Of a stretch of 25,128 nt of DNA, positions 7,663 through 14,307 are shown piece after piece (the stretch's first letter is position 1; every line of letters starts with the position of its first letter). Made by a program: the position numbers and the translations under genes. The notes under the pieces are model-generated. The model was not told the DNA's origin and ran no database searches. It was given only the letters and a program-made list of their open reading frames with translations. Source of the stretch: CAYVMN01 sp964452575 (GTDB lineage: Bacteria > Desulfobacterota > DSM-4660 > Desulfatiglandales > Desulfatiglandaceae); assembly GCA_964452575.1 (NCBI GenBank), contig CAYVMN010000043.1:1-25128 (forward strand), given 5' to 3'.

Positions 7663-8019
7663 ATGGCAAAGACATATGAAAACCTGGATGCCTGGAAAAA
7701 GGCAGTCGACCTAGCGGTAAAGATATATGATCTGACACGGAATTTTCCCAAGGAAGAAATCTATGGGATAAGCTCCCAGATCCGAAGGGCCGTAATCTCG
7801 ATTTCCAGTAATTTGGCTGAAGGCGCGGGAAGAGAGTCTAAGAAGGATTTCAAACGGTTTGTGGACATTAGCATGGGATCGCTGAATGAAACTGAGAGCT
7901 TATGGATTGTGTCTTACAGGCTGACATTAATTGAAGAGCACCTCTACCTCGAAACAAAAAATCAAATGGAAGAATTGGGTCGGATACTCAACGGTTTGAG
8001 AAAATTCCTTAACGAGTGA
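7663..8019 (+). CDS. Four-helix-bundle protein (S23/IVP-like), copy 2
   Basis: This 118-residue protein has the family pattern: NLDAWKKAVDLAVKIYDLT, IYGISSQIRRAVISISSNLAEGAGRES, FVDISMGSLNETESL and a final helix. It belongs to a different subgroup from the copies at 1873 and 10961 and is nearer the copy at 12477 (shared DLxxWxKAxDLxVxIY and SNxAEG). It is intact, lies directly after a GvpF/L gene behind a heptamer array, and ends 54 bp before GvpG. Its function is unknown, and its position looks like that of a gap-filling passenger. Confidence 0.9.
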   Translation: MAKTYENLDAWKKAVDLAVKIYDLTRNFPKEEIYGISSQIRRAVISISSNLAEGAGRESKKDFKRFVDISMGSLNETESLWIVSYRLTLIEEHLYLETKNQMEELGRILNGLRKFLNE

Positions 8020-8073
8020 GCAGATCGAGCATTGAGTACTGCCTGCTGCCCACCGCATTCTGCAATCAAGACA

Positions 8074-8313
8074 ATGGCCTTCATAATCGATGACATATTG
8101 TTTGCACCGCTCAAGTTTACTATCTGGTTGGGTAGTAAGCTCAGGGAAGCCGCCATCCAGGAGATGACCGACGAATCGAGGGTGCATGAAGAGCTTCTTC
8201 AGCTTCAGATGCGCTATGAAATGGGAGAAATAGGAGAAGAGGATTATGAGAAAGAAGAGACAAGGCTTATGGAACGAATAGAGACCATCAGGGCGATAAA
8301 GGAGGAGTTATGA
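8074..8313 (+). CDS. gvpG: Gas vesicle protein GvpG
   Basis: This 79-residue protein matches GvpG: a hydrophobic start, MAFIIDDILFAPLKFTIWLG, then an amphipathic, acidic coiled-coil segment. The conserved pattern LQLQMRYEMGEIGEEDYEKEE and LMERIETI runs near residues 46-71. GvpG is an accessory protein thought to act with GvpF/L during vesicle initiation. An in-frame ATG at 8032 exists, but it would add residues encoded by CTGCC-type repeat DNA, so 8074 is chosen. The stop overlaps the gvpO start (ATGA at 8310-8313), which implies translational coupling. Confidence 0.93.
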   Translation: MAFIIDDILFAPLKFTIWLGSKLREAAIQEMTDESRVHEELLQLQMRYEMGEIGEEDYEKEETRLMERIETIRAIKEEL

Positions 8314-8606
8314 GCAAAGGAGGCAGGGAAAAGAAGACAATTATAGGGATTGCAAAAGTCATCCAAGAGGCGCGGTCTGATCTGCATGCCCTCACGGGAC
8401 TTGATATCTCCTCAACGGTGTCTGCCGAGAAGGATAACGATGGATGGTTGGTGACACTGGAGGTGGTTGAAAAGCGCTCAATTCCCGAAGGTATGGACAT
8501 CCTTGCAACCTATGAAACAAGGCTGGACGAAGAAGGAAACATCCAAGAGTTCAGACGGACCAAGATGCGCAAGCGAATTGATACGGAAGAGGTCGAATTG
8601 AGATGA
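8310..8606 (+). CDS. gvpO: Gas vesicle protein GvpO
   Basis: This 98-residue protein matches GvpO: an N-terminal helix (IAKVIQEARSDLHALTG), then a beta-rich half with DGWLVTLEVVEKRSIPE, DILATYETRLDEEGNI and FRRTKMRKR. GvpO is an essential accessory protein in haloarchaeal and many bacterial clusters; its biochemical role is not settled. It overlaps gvpG by four bases, and GGAGG at 8300-8304 inside gvpG serves as ribosome binding site. The Trp in DGW and the ATYE motif are the clearest family marks. Confidence 0.94.
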   Translation: MSKGGREKKTIIGIAKVIQEARSDLHALTGLDISSTVSAEKDNDGWLVTLEVVEKRSIPEGMDILATYETRLDEEGNIQEFRRTKMRKRIDTEEVELR

Positions 8607-8699
8607 GATGCAAAGCGTAAGAAATTCCAGAGTGTTTGGCCTATACGAAATATTATTCATCCAGTCTATTTCTCATATGTCTCTCCACCGACTTCAATG

Positions 8700-8738
8700 G
8701 TCCCGACATATAGTTTTTGGAATCCTTTTAATCGGGAC
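8700..8738. promoter_or_regulatory. Inverted repeat in the long leader upstream of the GvpA-family gene
   Basis: GTCCCGA (8700-8706) and TCGGGAC (8732-8738) are perfect 7-bp arms separated by 25 bp of AT-rich DNA. They lie in the 246-bp gap between gvpO and the GvpA-family gene. This gap differs from the others because it is almost free of heptamer repeats. TATTAT at 8651 resembles a -10 box but has no good -35. The function (operator, mRNA hairpin or neither) is unknown. Confidence 0.35.
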
Positions 8739-8852
8739 TCTGCCTTACATAACCCGGATGTGTCAAGAAGACCGGTTTATCCTGGTAAAGCAGTTCATCA
8801 TCCCTATGGTAAGATTAGGATAAAAAGATCGACCATCAAAAGGAGGAAGAGA

Positions 8853-9212
8853 ATGGCCCTTGAACCGTCTCGCAATGAAGGTGATATCGGTCTAAGTGAT
8901 GTGATAGACCGGATACTGGACAAAGGTCTTGTCATTAATGCTGATATTGCCGTGTCGGTAGTTGGCGTTGAGTTGCTCGGTGTGAAAATAAGAGCAGCAC
9001 TTGCCTCCTTTGAAACCGCAGCAAAATACGGATTAGAGTTTCCGTCGGGCACAGCGTTAGAGACGCCGGCCTGGAAAGAGGCGCTGGTTTCGAAAGAGGA
9101 CTGCCCTCAGTGTGAAAAGCGGGTGTCTGTCGAGGAACTGATTAGCACTGGCTGTCCCTGGTGTGGATGGATTAGCGCCAAGGCAAAACCGGAGAGAGTG
9201 GTCAGTGGTTAG
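8853..9212 (+). CDS. GvpA-family (GvpA/J/S-like) protein with C-terminal zinc ribbon
   Basis: Residues 13-60 of this 119-residue protein are the GvpA-type shell domain: LSDVIDRILDKGLVINADIA, then VSVVGVELLGVKIRAAL and ETAAKYG. The family forms the amphipathic beta-hairpin wall or its minor variants (GvpJ, GvpM, GvpS). After a short linker come C84-x2-C87 and C101-x2-C104, a likely zinc ribbon that ordinary GvpA does not have. The strong ribosome binding site AAAGGAGGA at 8839-8847 fixes the ATG at 8853; an in-frame ATG further upstream has no support. The last residues, VVSG, are encoded by the GTGGTCA repeat. The main GvpA is probably outside the window, and this is more likely a minor variant. 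Confidence 0.9.
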   Translation: MALEPSRNEGDIGLSDVIDRILDKGLVINADIAVSVVGVELLGVKIRAALASFETAAKYGLEFPSGTALETPAWKEALVSKEDCPQCEKRVSVEELISTGCPWCGWISAKAKPERVVSG

Positions 9213-9284
9213 TGGTCAGTGGTCAGTCGTGGCTCGTTCTTGCCCACTGCCTTCTGCCCTCTGCGCACTGCCCGCCGAGAAGCG
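9197..9284. repeat. GTGGTCA heptamer array followed by CTGCCC-type repeats
   Basis: GTGGTCA/GTGGTTA units run from inside the end of the GvpA-family gene to about 9226. They are followed by CACTGCCTTCTGCCCTCTGC-type units up to the gvpK start. No gene is seen in the gap. Confidence 0.88.
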
Positions 9285-9614
9285 ATGCCAATAGATATTG
9301 ATGAAAAAAATCTCAAGCATGGCGTCTTGGGATTAGTCATAGCCCTGGTTGAGATCATCACGGATGCCCTCCGGCTTCAGGCCCTGAAGCGGATGGAAGG
9401 GGGAAGCCTCAGTGAAGAAGAGATCGATCGATTAGGCCAGGCCTTGATGGATCTGGATACTGCTATAGACGAGATAAAAGCGGAGCAGGGAGTTGGAGAG
9501 GCTGTCAAGTCGGTGAGAGATGGGTTGGATAAGATCGTGGACGAGCTGTTGGACAAGATGATTAATCCGGAGAAGTGGAAAGGGAGTGGGCGGTGCTTAG
9601 TGGACAGTGGTTAG
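9285..9614 (+). CDS. gvpK: Gas vesicle protein GvpK
   Basis: This 109-residue protein matches GvpK: GVLGLVIALVEIITDALRLQALKRM near residues 12-36, then the conserved LSEEEIDRLGQALMDLD and a C-terminal helix. GvpK is an accessory protein required for vesicle formation in several hosts. The ATG at 9285 is chosen because upstream in-frame codons are encoded by repeat DNA; only a weak GAGAAG lies ahead of it. The final eight residues, GRCLVDSG, are encoded by the GTGGTTA-type repeat, so the original stop has probably been lost or moved. Confidence 0.94.
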   Translation: MPIDIDEKNLKHGVLGLVIALVEIITDALRLQALKRMEGGSLSEEEIDRLGQALMDLDTAIDEIKAEQGVGEAVKSVRDGLDKIVDELLDKMINPEKWKGSGRCLVDSG

Positions 9615-9620
9615 TGTACA

Positions 9621-9848
9621 GTGGTTTCTGTACCTTCCAATACTGCGGGGGGGCAATCACGTCAACATACAGCCGAATTCAGGCAATTCTTGTATATCTC
9701 CCTCGGGTCTTTGGCCGAGTTAGATACCCAACTGATAATTGCTCACAGAGTTGGCTATATAGATTCTGATGCTAATGATTTGTATATGGCAAAGATAATT
9801 GAATTGAGGAAAATGATTTCCACTTTGATCACCAAACTCAAGGGATGA
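9621..9848 (+). pseudogene. Four-helix-bundle gene remnant (C-terminal half)
   Basis: The frame reads VSVPSNTAGGQSRQHTAEFR, then QFLYISLGSLAELDTQLIIA and a last helix ending TLITKLKG. This aligns closely with residues about 52-126 of the intact copy at 12477 (VPSNIAEGQSRQHKTEFRQF). The first half, including the start, is missing and replaced by the GTGGTTA repeat. The Glu of the conserved AEG motif has become Gly next to a run of seven G residues. It is a dead remnant of the same subgroup as the 12477 gene. Confidence 0.85.
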
Positions 9849-9888
9849 TTTCACTGATCACTGATCACTGACCACTAACCACTGATTT
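9849..9888. repeat. CACTGAT/CACTAAC heptamer array
   Basis: Five 7-bp units of the CACTGAT type (the reverse complement of the GTGGTCA family) end immediately before the ATG of the next gene. The start codon of GvpF/L copy 4 is formed at the repeat border. Confidence 0.85.
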
Positions 9889-10899
9889 ATGATGAAAGAG
9901 ATAATCAAAAAGATGGTCAGGCAAGAGACACGAGATCTCCTTGCTGATAATGAAGATATAATAAAAGAAATAGTGAAGGCCTCGCTCCTGCCGGAACTCA
10001 GAGGGGCAATCCGGGAATCTGTTATGGAGGTTCTGGGGGACTTGGTGGAAAAGGAAGGGGCGTTGTCAGGATTTCCTTCGGAGGTCGATCCTCAGTCTTC
10101 TCACGTTGGACCTCGGACCTCGGACCTCCGACCCCTGCAAGGGCGATACCTTTACTGTATTGCGGAAGGCAGAGAGAGGGTGAATTTCGGCAAGATCGGC
10201 ATTGAACAGAATGAGGTCTATACTATCCCTTTTAATGACCTCTGTGCCGTTGTCCACAATTGCCCGCTTAAACCCTATGAATCCCAGAATCAGGATGTGG
10301 TGAAAGAGTGGGTGTTGAGGCATCAGAAGGTCGTGGACAAGGCATGGGAGAGACTCGGCACGGTGATCCCGATTGGGTTTGATACGATAATAGGGGGCAA
10401 TAAGGTTTCTGATCCGGAAGAAGACGTGAGGTCCTGGTTTGAAGAGGATTACACTAATCTGAAGCTCAAAATTGAAAAGGTCAGGGGGAGGGAAGAATAT
10501 GGGGTTCAGGTCTTCTGGGATCACAGAGTAATGGCCGAAAAGGCATTGGAGGAAAGCCCGGAAATCAAGGGGTTGCAACAAGAAATCAAGTCCAAGCCCA
10601 AAGGTGTTGCCTATATGTGCAGGCAAAAGCTTGAAAGCCTCTTGAAGAAGGAGCTAGAAAGACTGGCTGATCAGAACTTTCAAGAGTTCTACGAAAGGAT
10701 CAGGTCCCATGTGGATGATCTGAAGATAGAAAAGACCAAGAAAACAGAAGACGAAGATAGACAGATGCTCATGAATCTGTCCTGTTTGGTTTCTAAGGAT
10801 CGAAATAAGGAACTGGGAGAGGAGTTGGAGAAGATTCAGGCCCTAGAAGGTTTTTTTGTTCGATATACCGGCCCCTGGCCGCCGTATTCTTTTGTTTAG
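9889..10899 (+). CDS. GvpF/GvpL family protein with N-terminal helical extension, copy 4
   Basis: This is a 336-residue protein. Residues 1 to about 60 form an acidic/basic helical extension (MMKEIIKKMVRQETRDLLAD) not seen in the other copies. Residues about 66-84 (VDPQSSHVGPRTSDLRPLQ) are encoded by heptamer repeats and act as a linker. The GvpF/L core begins at GRYLYCIAEG and contains VIPIGFDTI, VQVFWDHRVMAEK and the C-terminal RYTGPWPPYSFV. The core is the most diverged of the four paralogues. The extension may be a separate small protein fused through repeat expansion. The doublet ATGATG at 9889 has no clear ribosome binding site. Confidence 0.9.
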   Translation: MMKEIIKKMVRQETRDLLADNEDIIKEIVKASLLPELRGAIRESVMEVLGDLVEKEGALSGFPSEVDPQSSHVGPRTSDLRPLQGRYLYCIAEGRERVNFGKIGIEQNEVYTIPFNDLCAVVHNCPLKPYESQNQDVVKEWVLRHQKVVDKAWERLGTVIPIGFDTIIGGNKVSDPEEDVRSWFEEDYTNLKLKIEKVRGREEYGVQVFWDHRVMAEKALEESPEIKGLQQEIKSKPKGVAYMCRQKLESLLKKELERLADQNFQEFYERIRSHVDDLKIEKTKKTEDEDRQMLMNLSCLVSKDRNKELGEELEKIQALEGFFVRYTGPWPPYSFV

Positions 10900-10955
10900 T
10901 AGTCCGATGTCCAAAGTCCGATGTCCAAAGTCCGATGTCCAAAGTCGGAGGTGAT
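10900..10955. repeat. GTCCGAT/GTCCAAA 14-bp tandem array
   Basis: Three copies of a 14-bp unit (AGTCCGATGTCCAA) follow the stop of GvpF/L copy 4. They lead to the next four-helix-bundle gene, the same arrangement as at 1792-1850. Confidence 0.92.
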
Positions 10956-10960
10956 TTTGA

Positions 10961-11326
10961 GTGAAAATCGAGGGCTTTGAAGATATTAAGGCCTGGCAAG
11001 AAGGGAGATCCCTAACAAAAATGGTTTTTGAAATCACTTCGGTGGGAAATCTCATCAAAAGCAACAGATTGCGAGATCAGATTGAAGGGGCATCAATTTC
11101 TGTAATGGCAAATATTGCGGAAGGCTTCGATTCTCAGTCGGATACGGAATTCATAAGGTTCTTGATCTATTCTCGCCGATCAGCTTCGGAAGTCCAATCT
11201 CATCTTTATGTTGCCCTCGATCAAGAGTATATTACAAACGAACAATTTGTCGAAATCCATGAAAAGGCTACGACAGTCAAGAAGCTTGTCAGTGGATTTA
11301 TTAGTTATTTGAAAGAGAAAAAGTGA
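10961..11326 (+). CDS. Four-helix-bundle protein (S23/IVP-like), copy 3
   Basis: This 121-residue protein is about four fifths identical to the 1873 copy. It shares FEDIKAWQE, RLRDQI, ANIAEGFDSQSDTEFIRF and a Lys-rich end. Residues 49-92 are identical in both, while the DNA there differs at eleven codons, all silent. The start is GTG at 10961, equivalent to the ATG of the 1873 copy; GGAGG at 10947-10951 is a plausible ribosome binding site. Like its twin it follows a GvpF/L gene behind a heptamer array. The shared context suggests that gene plus array moved or was copied together. Confidence 0.9.
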   Translation: MKIEGFEDIKAWQEGRSLTKMVFEITSVGNLIKSNRLRDQIEGASISVMANIAEGFDSQSDTEFIRFLIYSRRSASEVQSHLYVALDQEYITNEQFVEIHEKATTVKKLVSGFISYLKEKK

Positions 11327-11362
11327 TTGGACTTGGACCTTGGACTTTGGACCTTGGACTAA
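11327..11362. repeat. TTGGACC/TTGGACT heptamer array
   Basis: Five tandem units of TTGGACT, TGGACCT and similar lie between the four-helix-bundle gene and the next GvpA-family gene. This is the complement of the GTCCAAT family. A shorter array of the same kind lies at 2247-2270, before the CDC48 gene. Confidence 0.85.
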
Positions 11363-11365
11363 CCC

Positions 11366-12448
11366 ATGCAACCCCAACGCAACCCTAACGCCACTCTCGT
11401 AGATCTCCTTGATCGTGTCCTAGACAAGGGACTAGTAGTGCATGCCGACCTGATCGTGTCTGTGGCAGGCATTCCCCTGATCGGCGTTAATCTGAGGGCG
11501 GCCTTGGCTGGCATGGAGACCATGTTGAAGTACGGGATAATGCAGGCATGGGATGAACAGGGCAGGGCCTGGGAGCGGGATTCCAGGAGCAGAAAGCAGC
11601 AGTGTGTGGTCCAGGGAGAAGAGGTCTTACTCAGGATGTTAGGGGGATATCACTCAAGCGAGGGGATATACACAGCGTGGAGATATGGGTATCTCTACCT
11701 CACCCATGAGAGGTTGCTTCTCCATCAACAGGGCCTCGGGGAGGTATTGTTCGAAATCCGCTTGGACAAGATCAAGGCCCTGGCGACCGAAAAGGGCGCA
11801 TATCCTAACAATACTGATAGGGAAACCCTTGTCATTTTGTTGCAAGGAGATAAGACAGCTAGACTGCGGGCCGTTGATGTAGCCCTGTTGAAACAGACAA
11901 TGGAAAAGACACTGGAAGAGCAAGGGCATTTGTTAGAGAAAGAATGGTCCTTTCCATTGGATGAAGGTACGAGCGGAAGCTTCCTGGATGAGGGCGAAAA
12001 GGTCCTATGCAGTGGCAAGATGTGGCACATATTAGACAGGCAAGGAATTATGGAGCCTACATGGTCTTCGGGTCATTTGTATCTGACCGACCAGAGGCTT
12101 TGTTGGTGGCATGATTTTGAAAAACGAATGGCCCTTGAGATCACCCTTGACCAACTGGCTGCTTCAACAACGGAAACACGAGACCTGAGAGGCATGTCCA
12201 AGAAGAAGGTCCTTGATGTGATCTATACAACCAACGGTGCAAGGCGATTGGCATCTTTTTCAGGCAGCGGCCTGGAGGAGTGGCACAAAATACTCATGAG
12301 GATTGCAGCCGGGCAAGGTGTTTCACGTGCAGGAGATGAGATTGAAACCTGTCCCAATTGCGGAAGGTCGGCCTACGTTGAGGAATTGCTGGAGGAAGGG
12401 TGCTCAGAGTGCGGATGGGTGAGCCCGAAGTTGGTGGTCAGTGGGTAG
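11366..12448 (+). CDS. GvpA-family (GvpJ/M-like) protein fused to two GRAM/PH-like domains and a zinc ribbon
   Basis: This 360-residue protein is a multi-domain fusion. Residues 10-57 are a GvpA/J/M shell domain (LVDLLDRVLDKGLVVHADLI, then VAGIPLIGVNLRAALAGMET). Residues about 82-185 and 207-312 are two related beta-rich modules. Each has the GRAM/PH hallmark YLTxxRL (GYLYLTHERLLLH at 108-120 and GHLYLTDQRLCWW at 236-248) and a terminal helix. C329-x2-C332 and C346-x2-C349 form a zinc ribbon like that of the 8853 protein, including the matching VEELxxxGC and CGW context. Ordinary GvpJ/M proteins are around 80-130 residues. GRAM domains often bind lipids or proteins, so a docking role is inferred. 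The end VVSG is repeat-encoded. Confidence 0.9.
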   Translation: MQPQRNPNATLVDLLDRVLDKGLVVHADLIVSVAGIPLIGVNLRAALAGMETMLKYGIMQAWDEQGRAWERDSRSRKQQCVVQGEEVLLRMLGGYHSSEGIYTAWRYGYLYLTHERLLLHQQGLGEVLFEIRLDKIKALATEKGAYPNNTDRETLVILLQGDKTARLRAVDVALLKQTMEKTLEEQGHLLEKEWSFPLDEGTSGSFLDEGEKVLCSGKMWHILDRQGIMEPTWSSGHLYLTDQRLCWWHDFEKRMALEITLDQLAASTTETRDLRGMSKKKVLDVIYTTNGARRLASFSGSGLEEWHKILMRIAAGQGVSRAGDEIETCPNCGRSAYVEELLEEGCSECGWVSPKLVVSG

Positions 12449-12468
12449 TGGTCAGTGGTCAGTGGGTG
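12433..12468. repeat. GTGGTCA heptamer array
   Basis: Tandem GTGGTCA/GTGGGTA units overlap the end of the GvpJ/M-like fusion gene and supply its last codons and stop. The same situation exists at 9197 after the other GvpA-family gene. Confidence 0.88.
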
Positions 12469-12476
12469 ACAAATCT

Positions 12477-12857
12477 ATGGAGGAGTTGAATGTGGGTTCA
12501 GAGATAAGATCATACAGAGACTTGATGATTTGGAATAAAGCGATAGATCTGGTCGTCGAGATTTATGAGGCCGTCAAAGGCTTTCCCAGAGAGGAGCTCT
12601 ATGCCTTGTCAGATCAAGTCAAGAGATCTGCGGTTTCCGTCCCTTCAAACATTGCAGAGGGGCAATCCCGCCAGCACAAAACCGAATTCAGGCAGTTTCT
12701 CTATATCGCGCTGGGATCGCTGGCAGAGCTAGATACGCAGCTAATCATCGCCCAAAGGCTGGATTTCCTCGAGGCAGATATGGCCTATCCCTTGACGGAA
12801 AAGATTACAGAACTGCGGAAGATGACTTTTTCTCTGATTTCCAAACTTAAGAAATGA
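12477..12857 (+). CDS. Four-helix-bundle protein (S23/IVP-like), copy 4
   Basis: This is an intact family member of 126 residues from the ATG at 12477: YRDLMIWNKAIDLVVEIYEA, LYALSDQVKRSAVSVPSNIAEGQSR, FLYIALGSLAELDTQL and a final Lys-rich helix. An in-frame ATG at 12441 would add residues encoded by the GTGGTCA repeat, so it is not used. GGAGG just inside the gene (12480-12484) does not help the start, and no good ribosome binding site is seen. The 9621 remnant is a close relative. It lies between the GvpJ/M-like fusion and the histidine kinase, in the same direction. Confidence 0.9.
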   Translation: MEELNVGSEIRSYRDLMIWNKAIDLVVEIYEAVKGFPREELYALSDQVKRSAVSVPSNIAEGQSRQHKTEFRQFLYIALGSLAELDTQLIIAQRLDFLEADMAYPLTEKITELRKMTFSLISKLKK

Positions 12858-12893
12858 CTTCTGACCACTGACCACCAACCACTAACCACTGTG
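12857..12893. repeat. CACTGAC/CACTAAC heptamer array
   Basis: Four to five tandem units (ACCACTGACCACCAACCACT and relatives) follow the four-helix-bundle gene. They are the inverted form of the GTGGTCA array that precedes the gene at 12433, so the gene is bracketed by inverted copies. Confidence 0.88.
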
Positions 12894-12937
12894 CGTCGTG
12901 AGGCTCGGTCCAAGGAAGTCAGGGATGGAGGAATATC

Positions 12938-13663
12938 ATGTCCAGATCAAGAGGTGAAGATTCCCATGGCCGAAGTGGTGGTCGAAAGACACAGTCGGTT
13001 CTGTCCGAAAGGCTTGCCTTTACCGGTAGGATAGCCGCCGGCATAGCCCATGAGATAAGAAATCCGCTGGGCAACCTGTCTATGTCGGTCCAGCAGCTTA
13101 AGGCAGCCTTTACAGAAGATAGCCCTTGGGCCAAACATATTGAAGTCATTATTAGAAACACGAATAGGATCAACTTCTTGATTACAGAACTCCTTAACTG
13201 CGCACGGCCACCAGAGCTTAGTATCCGTCCCTATGATATCCATGAAATCATCGAAGGCGTTTTGGAGACGCTGGCAAGCAAGCTTGCCGCATTGCGAATA
13301 CAGGTGAGAAAAGGATTTAGCTCAAGACAGTCAATATTAAGTGTCGATAAGGAGCAGATCAACCGGGCGTTCTCAAACGTGATGATCAATTCTATTGAGG
13401 CTATGCCCAGAGGCGGCACCATGACAATCGGCACAGAGGTCGAAGAGGGCCTTTTTATTGTAAGGATTCAAGACACCGGGGAAGGCATCCCTGAAGAAGA
13501 CATTATCAGGATATTTGATCCATTTTTTAGCACTAAGCCATCGGGAGTAGGTCTGGGTTTATCAATGACCTATGGGATTGTTGTAAGCCACGGTGGGATG
13601 ATAGGTGTGGAAAGCGAGTGGAAAAAAGGCACTGTCTTTACAATATCTTTGCCAAAAAAATAG
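12938..13663 (+). CDS. Histidine kinase without sensor domain (NtrB-like core)
   Basis: This 241-residue protein consists almost only of the kinase core. The HisKA dimerisation helix has GIAHEIRNPLGNLSM with phospho-acceptor H38. The HATPase domain has the N box NRAFSNVMINSIEAM, the G1 box DTGEGIPEED, an F box FDPFFSTK and the G2 box GVGLGLSM. No transmembrane helix, PAS or other input domain precedes HisKA; only about 20 polar residues do. It is therefore a soluble kinase that must take its signal from a partner. GGAGGA at 12927-12932 sets the start. The response regulator gene follows after 17 bp, so the two form a natural pair within the gvp cluster. Confidence 0.95.
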   Translation: MSRSRGEDSHGRSGGRKTQSVLSERLAFTGRIAAGIAHEIRNPLGNLSMSVQQLKAAFTEDSPWAKHIEVIIRNTNRINFLITELLNCARPPELSIRPYDIHEIIEGVLETLASKLAALRIQVRKGFSSRQSILSVDKEQINRAFSNVMINSIEAMPRGGTMTIGTEVEEGLFIVRIQDTGEGIPEEDIIRIFDPFFSTKPSGVGLGLSMTYGIVVSHGGMIGVESEWKKGTVFTISLPKK

Positions 13664-13680
13664 GTGCAAAAGGAGAGCTC

Positions 13681-14307
13681 ATGTCAGAACTGAAATACGA
13701 GGTTAGAAGAGGGGCGGATACATACAGGCTAATCTATCATTCCAGGCTGAAAAGCTGGATTCTCAAGGGTATTATCAAACGAGACGAAGCGCTTGTATGG
13801 AGAAGTGGTCTTTCAGGCTGGCGCAGACCTGAAGAACTTGAAGAGCTAACCTCCTATTTTGAAGAGCGACAGCGAGGGCATTTAAGAAAGAAAAGGGAGG
13901 AGGCAAGGCCGGTCGAACTGCCGAGAAAGGAGATAAGGAACATTTTGATAGTGGATGACGAAGAGGACTTATGCTGGCTCTTGTCCAATGTCTTACAAAG
14001 TAGAGGATATAATGTATCGGCTGCCAATACCATGAGTGAAGGTATGGCCCGTCTGGAGGAGGCGCCCGATTTGGTATTCTTAGACTTAAAGTTGCCTGAC
14101 GGGGATGGAATGGATGTGCTTCCCGAGATCAAGGCCGCGGCCCCCCAGACGATAGTAGTCATAATTTCTGCCTACGGCAGTGAAGAGAAAAGGGCAGAGG
14201 CAGAAGACAAGGGGGTCCACGGTTTCATTGACAAGCCGTTTACTGAGGAAAATGTAATAGAAATCATAGGACGGTTTCAAGTCAAAGACGAAAAAGGTAA
14301 TGAGTAA
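13681..14307 (+). CDS. Response regulator with N-terminal GYF_2-like domain and no DNA-binding output
   Basis: This is a 208-residue protein. Residues about 8-60 look like a GYF_2/DUF4339-type module (SWILKGIIKRDEALVWRSGL, then SGWRRPEELEEL), a fold used for protein contacts. After a charged linker, residues 86-203 are a receiver domain: acidic pair D92-D93, phospho-acceptor D135 in LVFLDLKLPDGDG, and K185 in IDKPF. No helix-turn-helix or enzymatic output follows, so phosphorylation probably changes protein contacts. AAGGAG at 13670 sets the ATG at 13681. The gene follows the kinase closely, and its end overlaps the dnaK start by eight bases, which ties the two-component pair to the chaperone. 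Confidence 0.93.
   Translation: MSELKYEVRRGADTYRLIYHSRLKSWILKGIIKRDEALVWRSGLSGWRRPEELEELTSYFEERQRGHLRKKREEARPVELPRKEIRNILIVDDEEDLCWLLSNVLQSRGYNVSAANTMSEGMARLEEAPDLVFLDLKLPDGDGMDVLPEIKAAAPQTIVVIISAYGSEEKRAEAEDKGVHGFIDKPFTEENVIEIIGRFQVKDEKGNE

Noticed and set aside
8853..9212. Calling this gene the main structural gvpA
   Set aside because: The shell domain diverges from the typical GvpA core and it carries a zinc ribbon. The true gvpA is more likely upstream of gvpN, outside the window.
1873..12857. A diversity-generating retroelement, because four-helix-bundle proteins resemble Avd
   Set aside because: No reverse transcriptase, template repeat or variable repeat is visible in the window.
13681..14307. 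Response regulator as a transcription factor
   Set aside because: The receiver domain ends near the C-terminus, and no helix-turn-helix follows.
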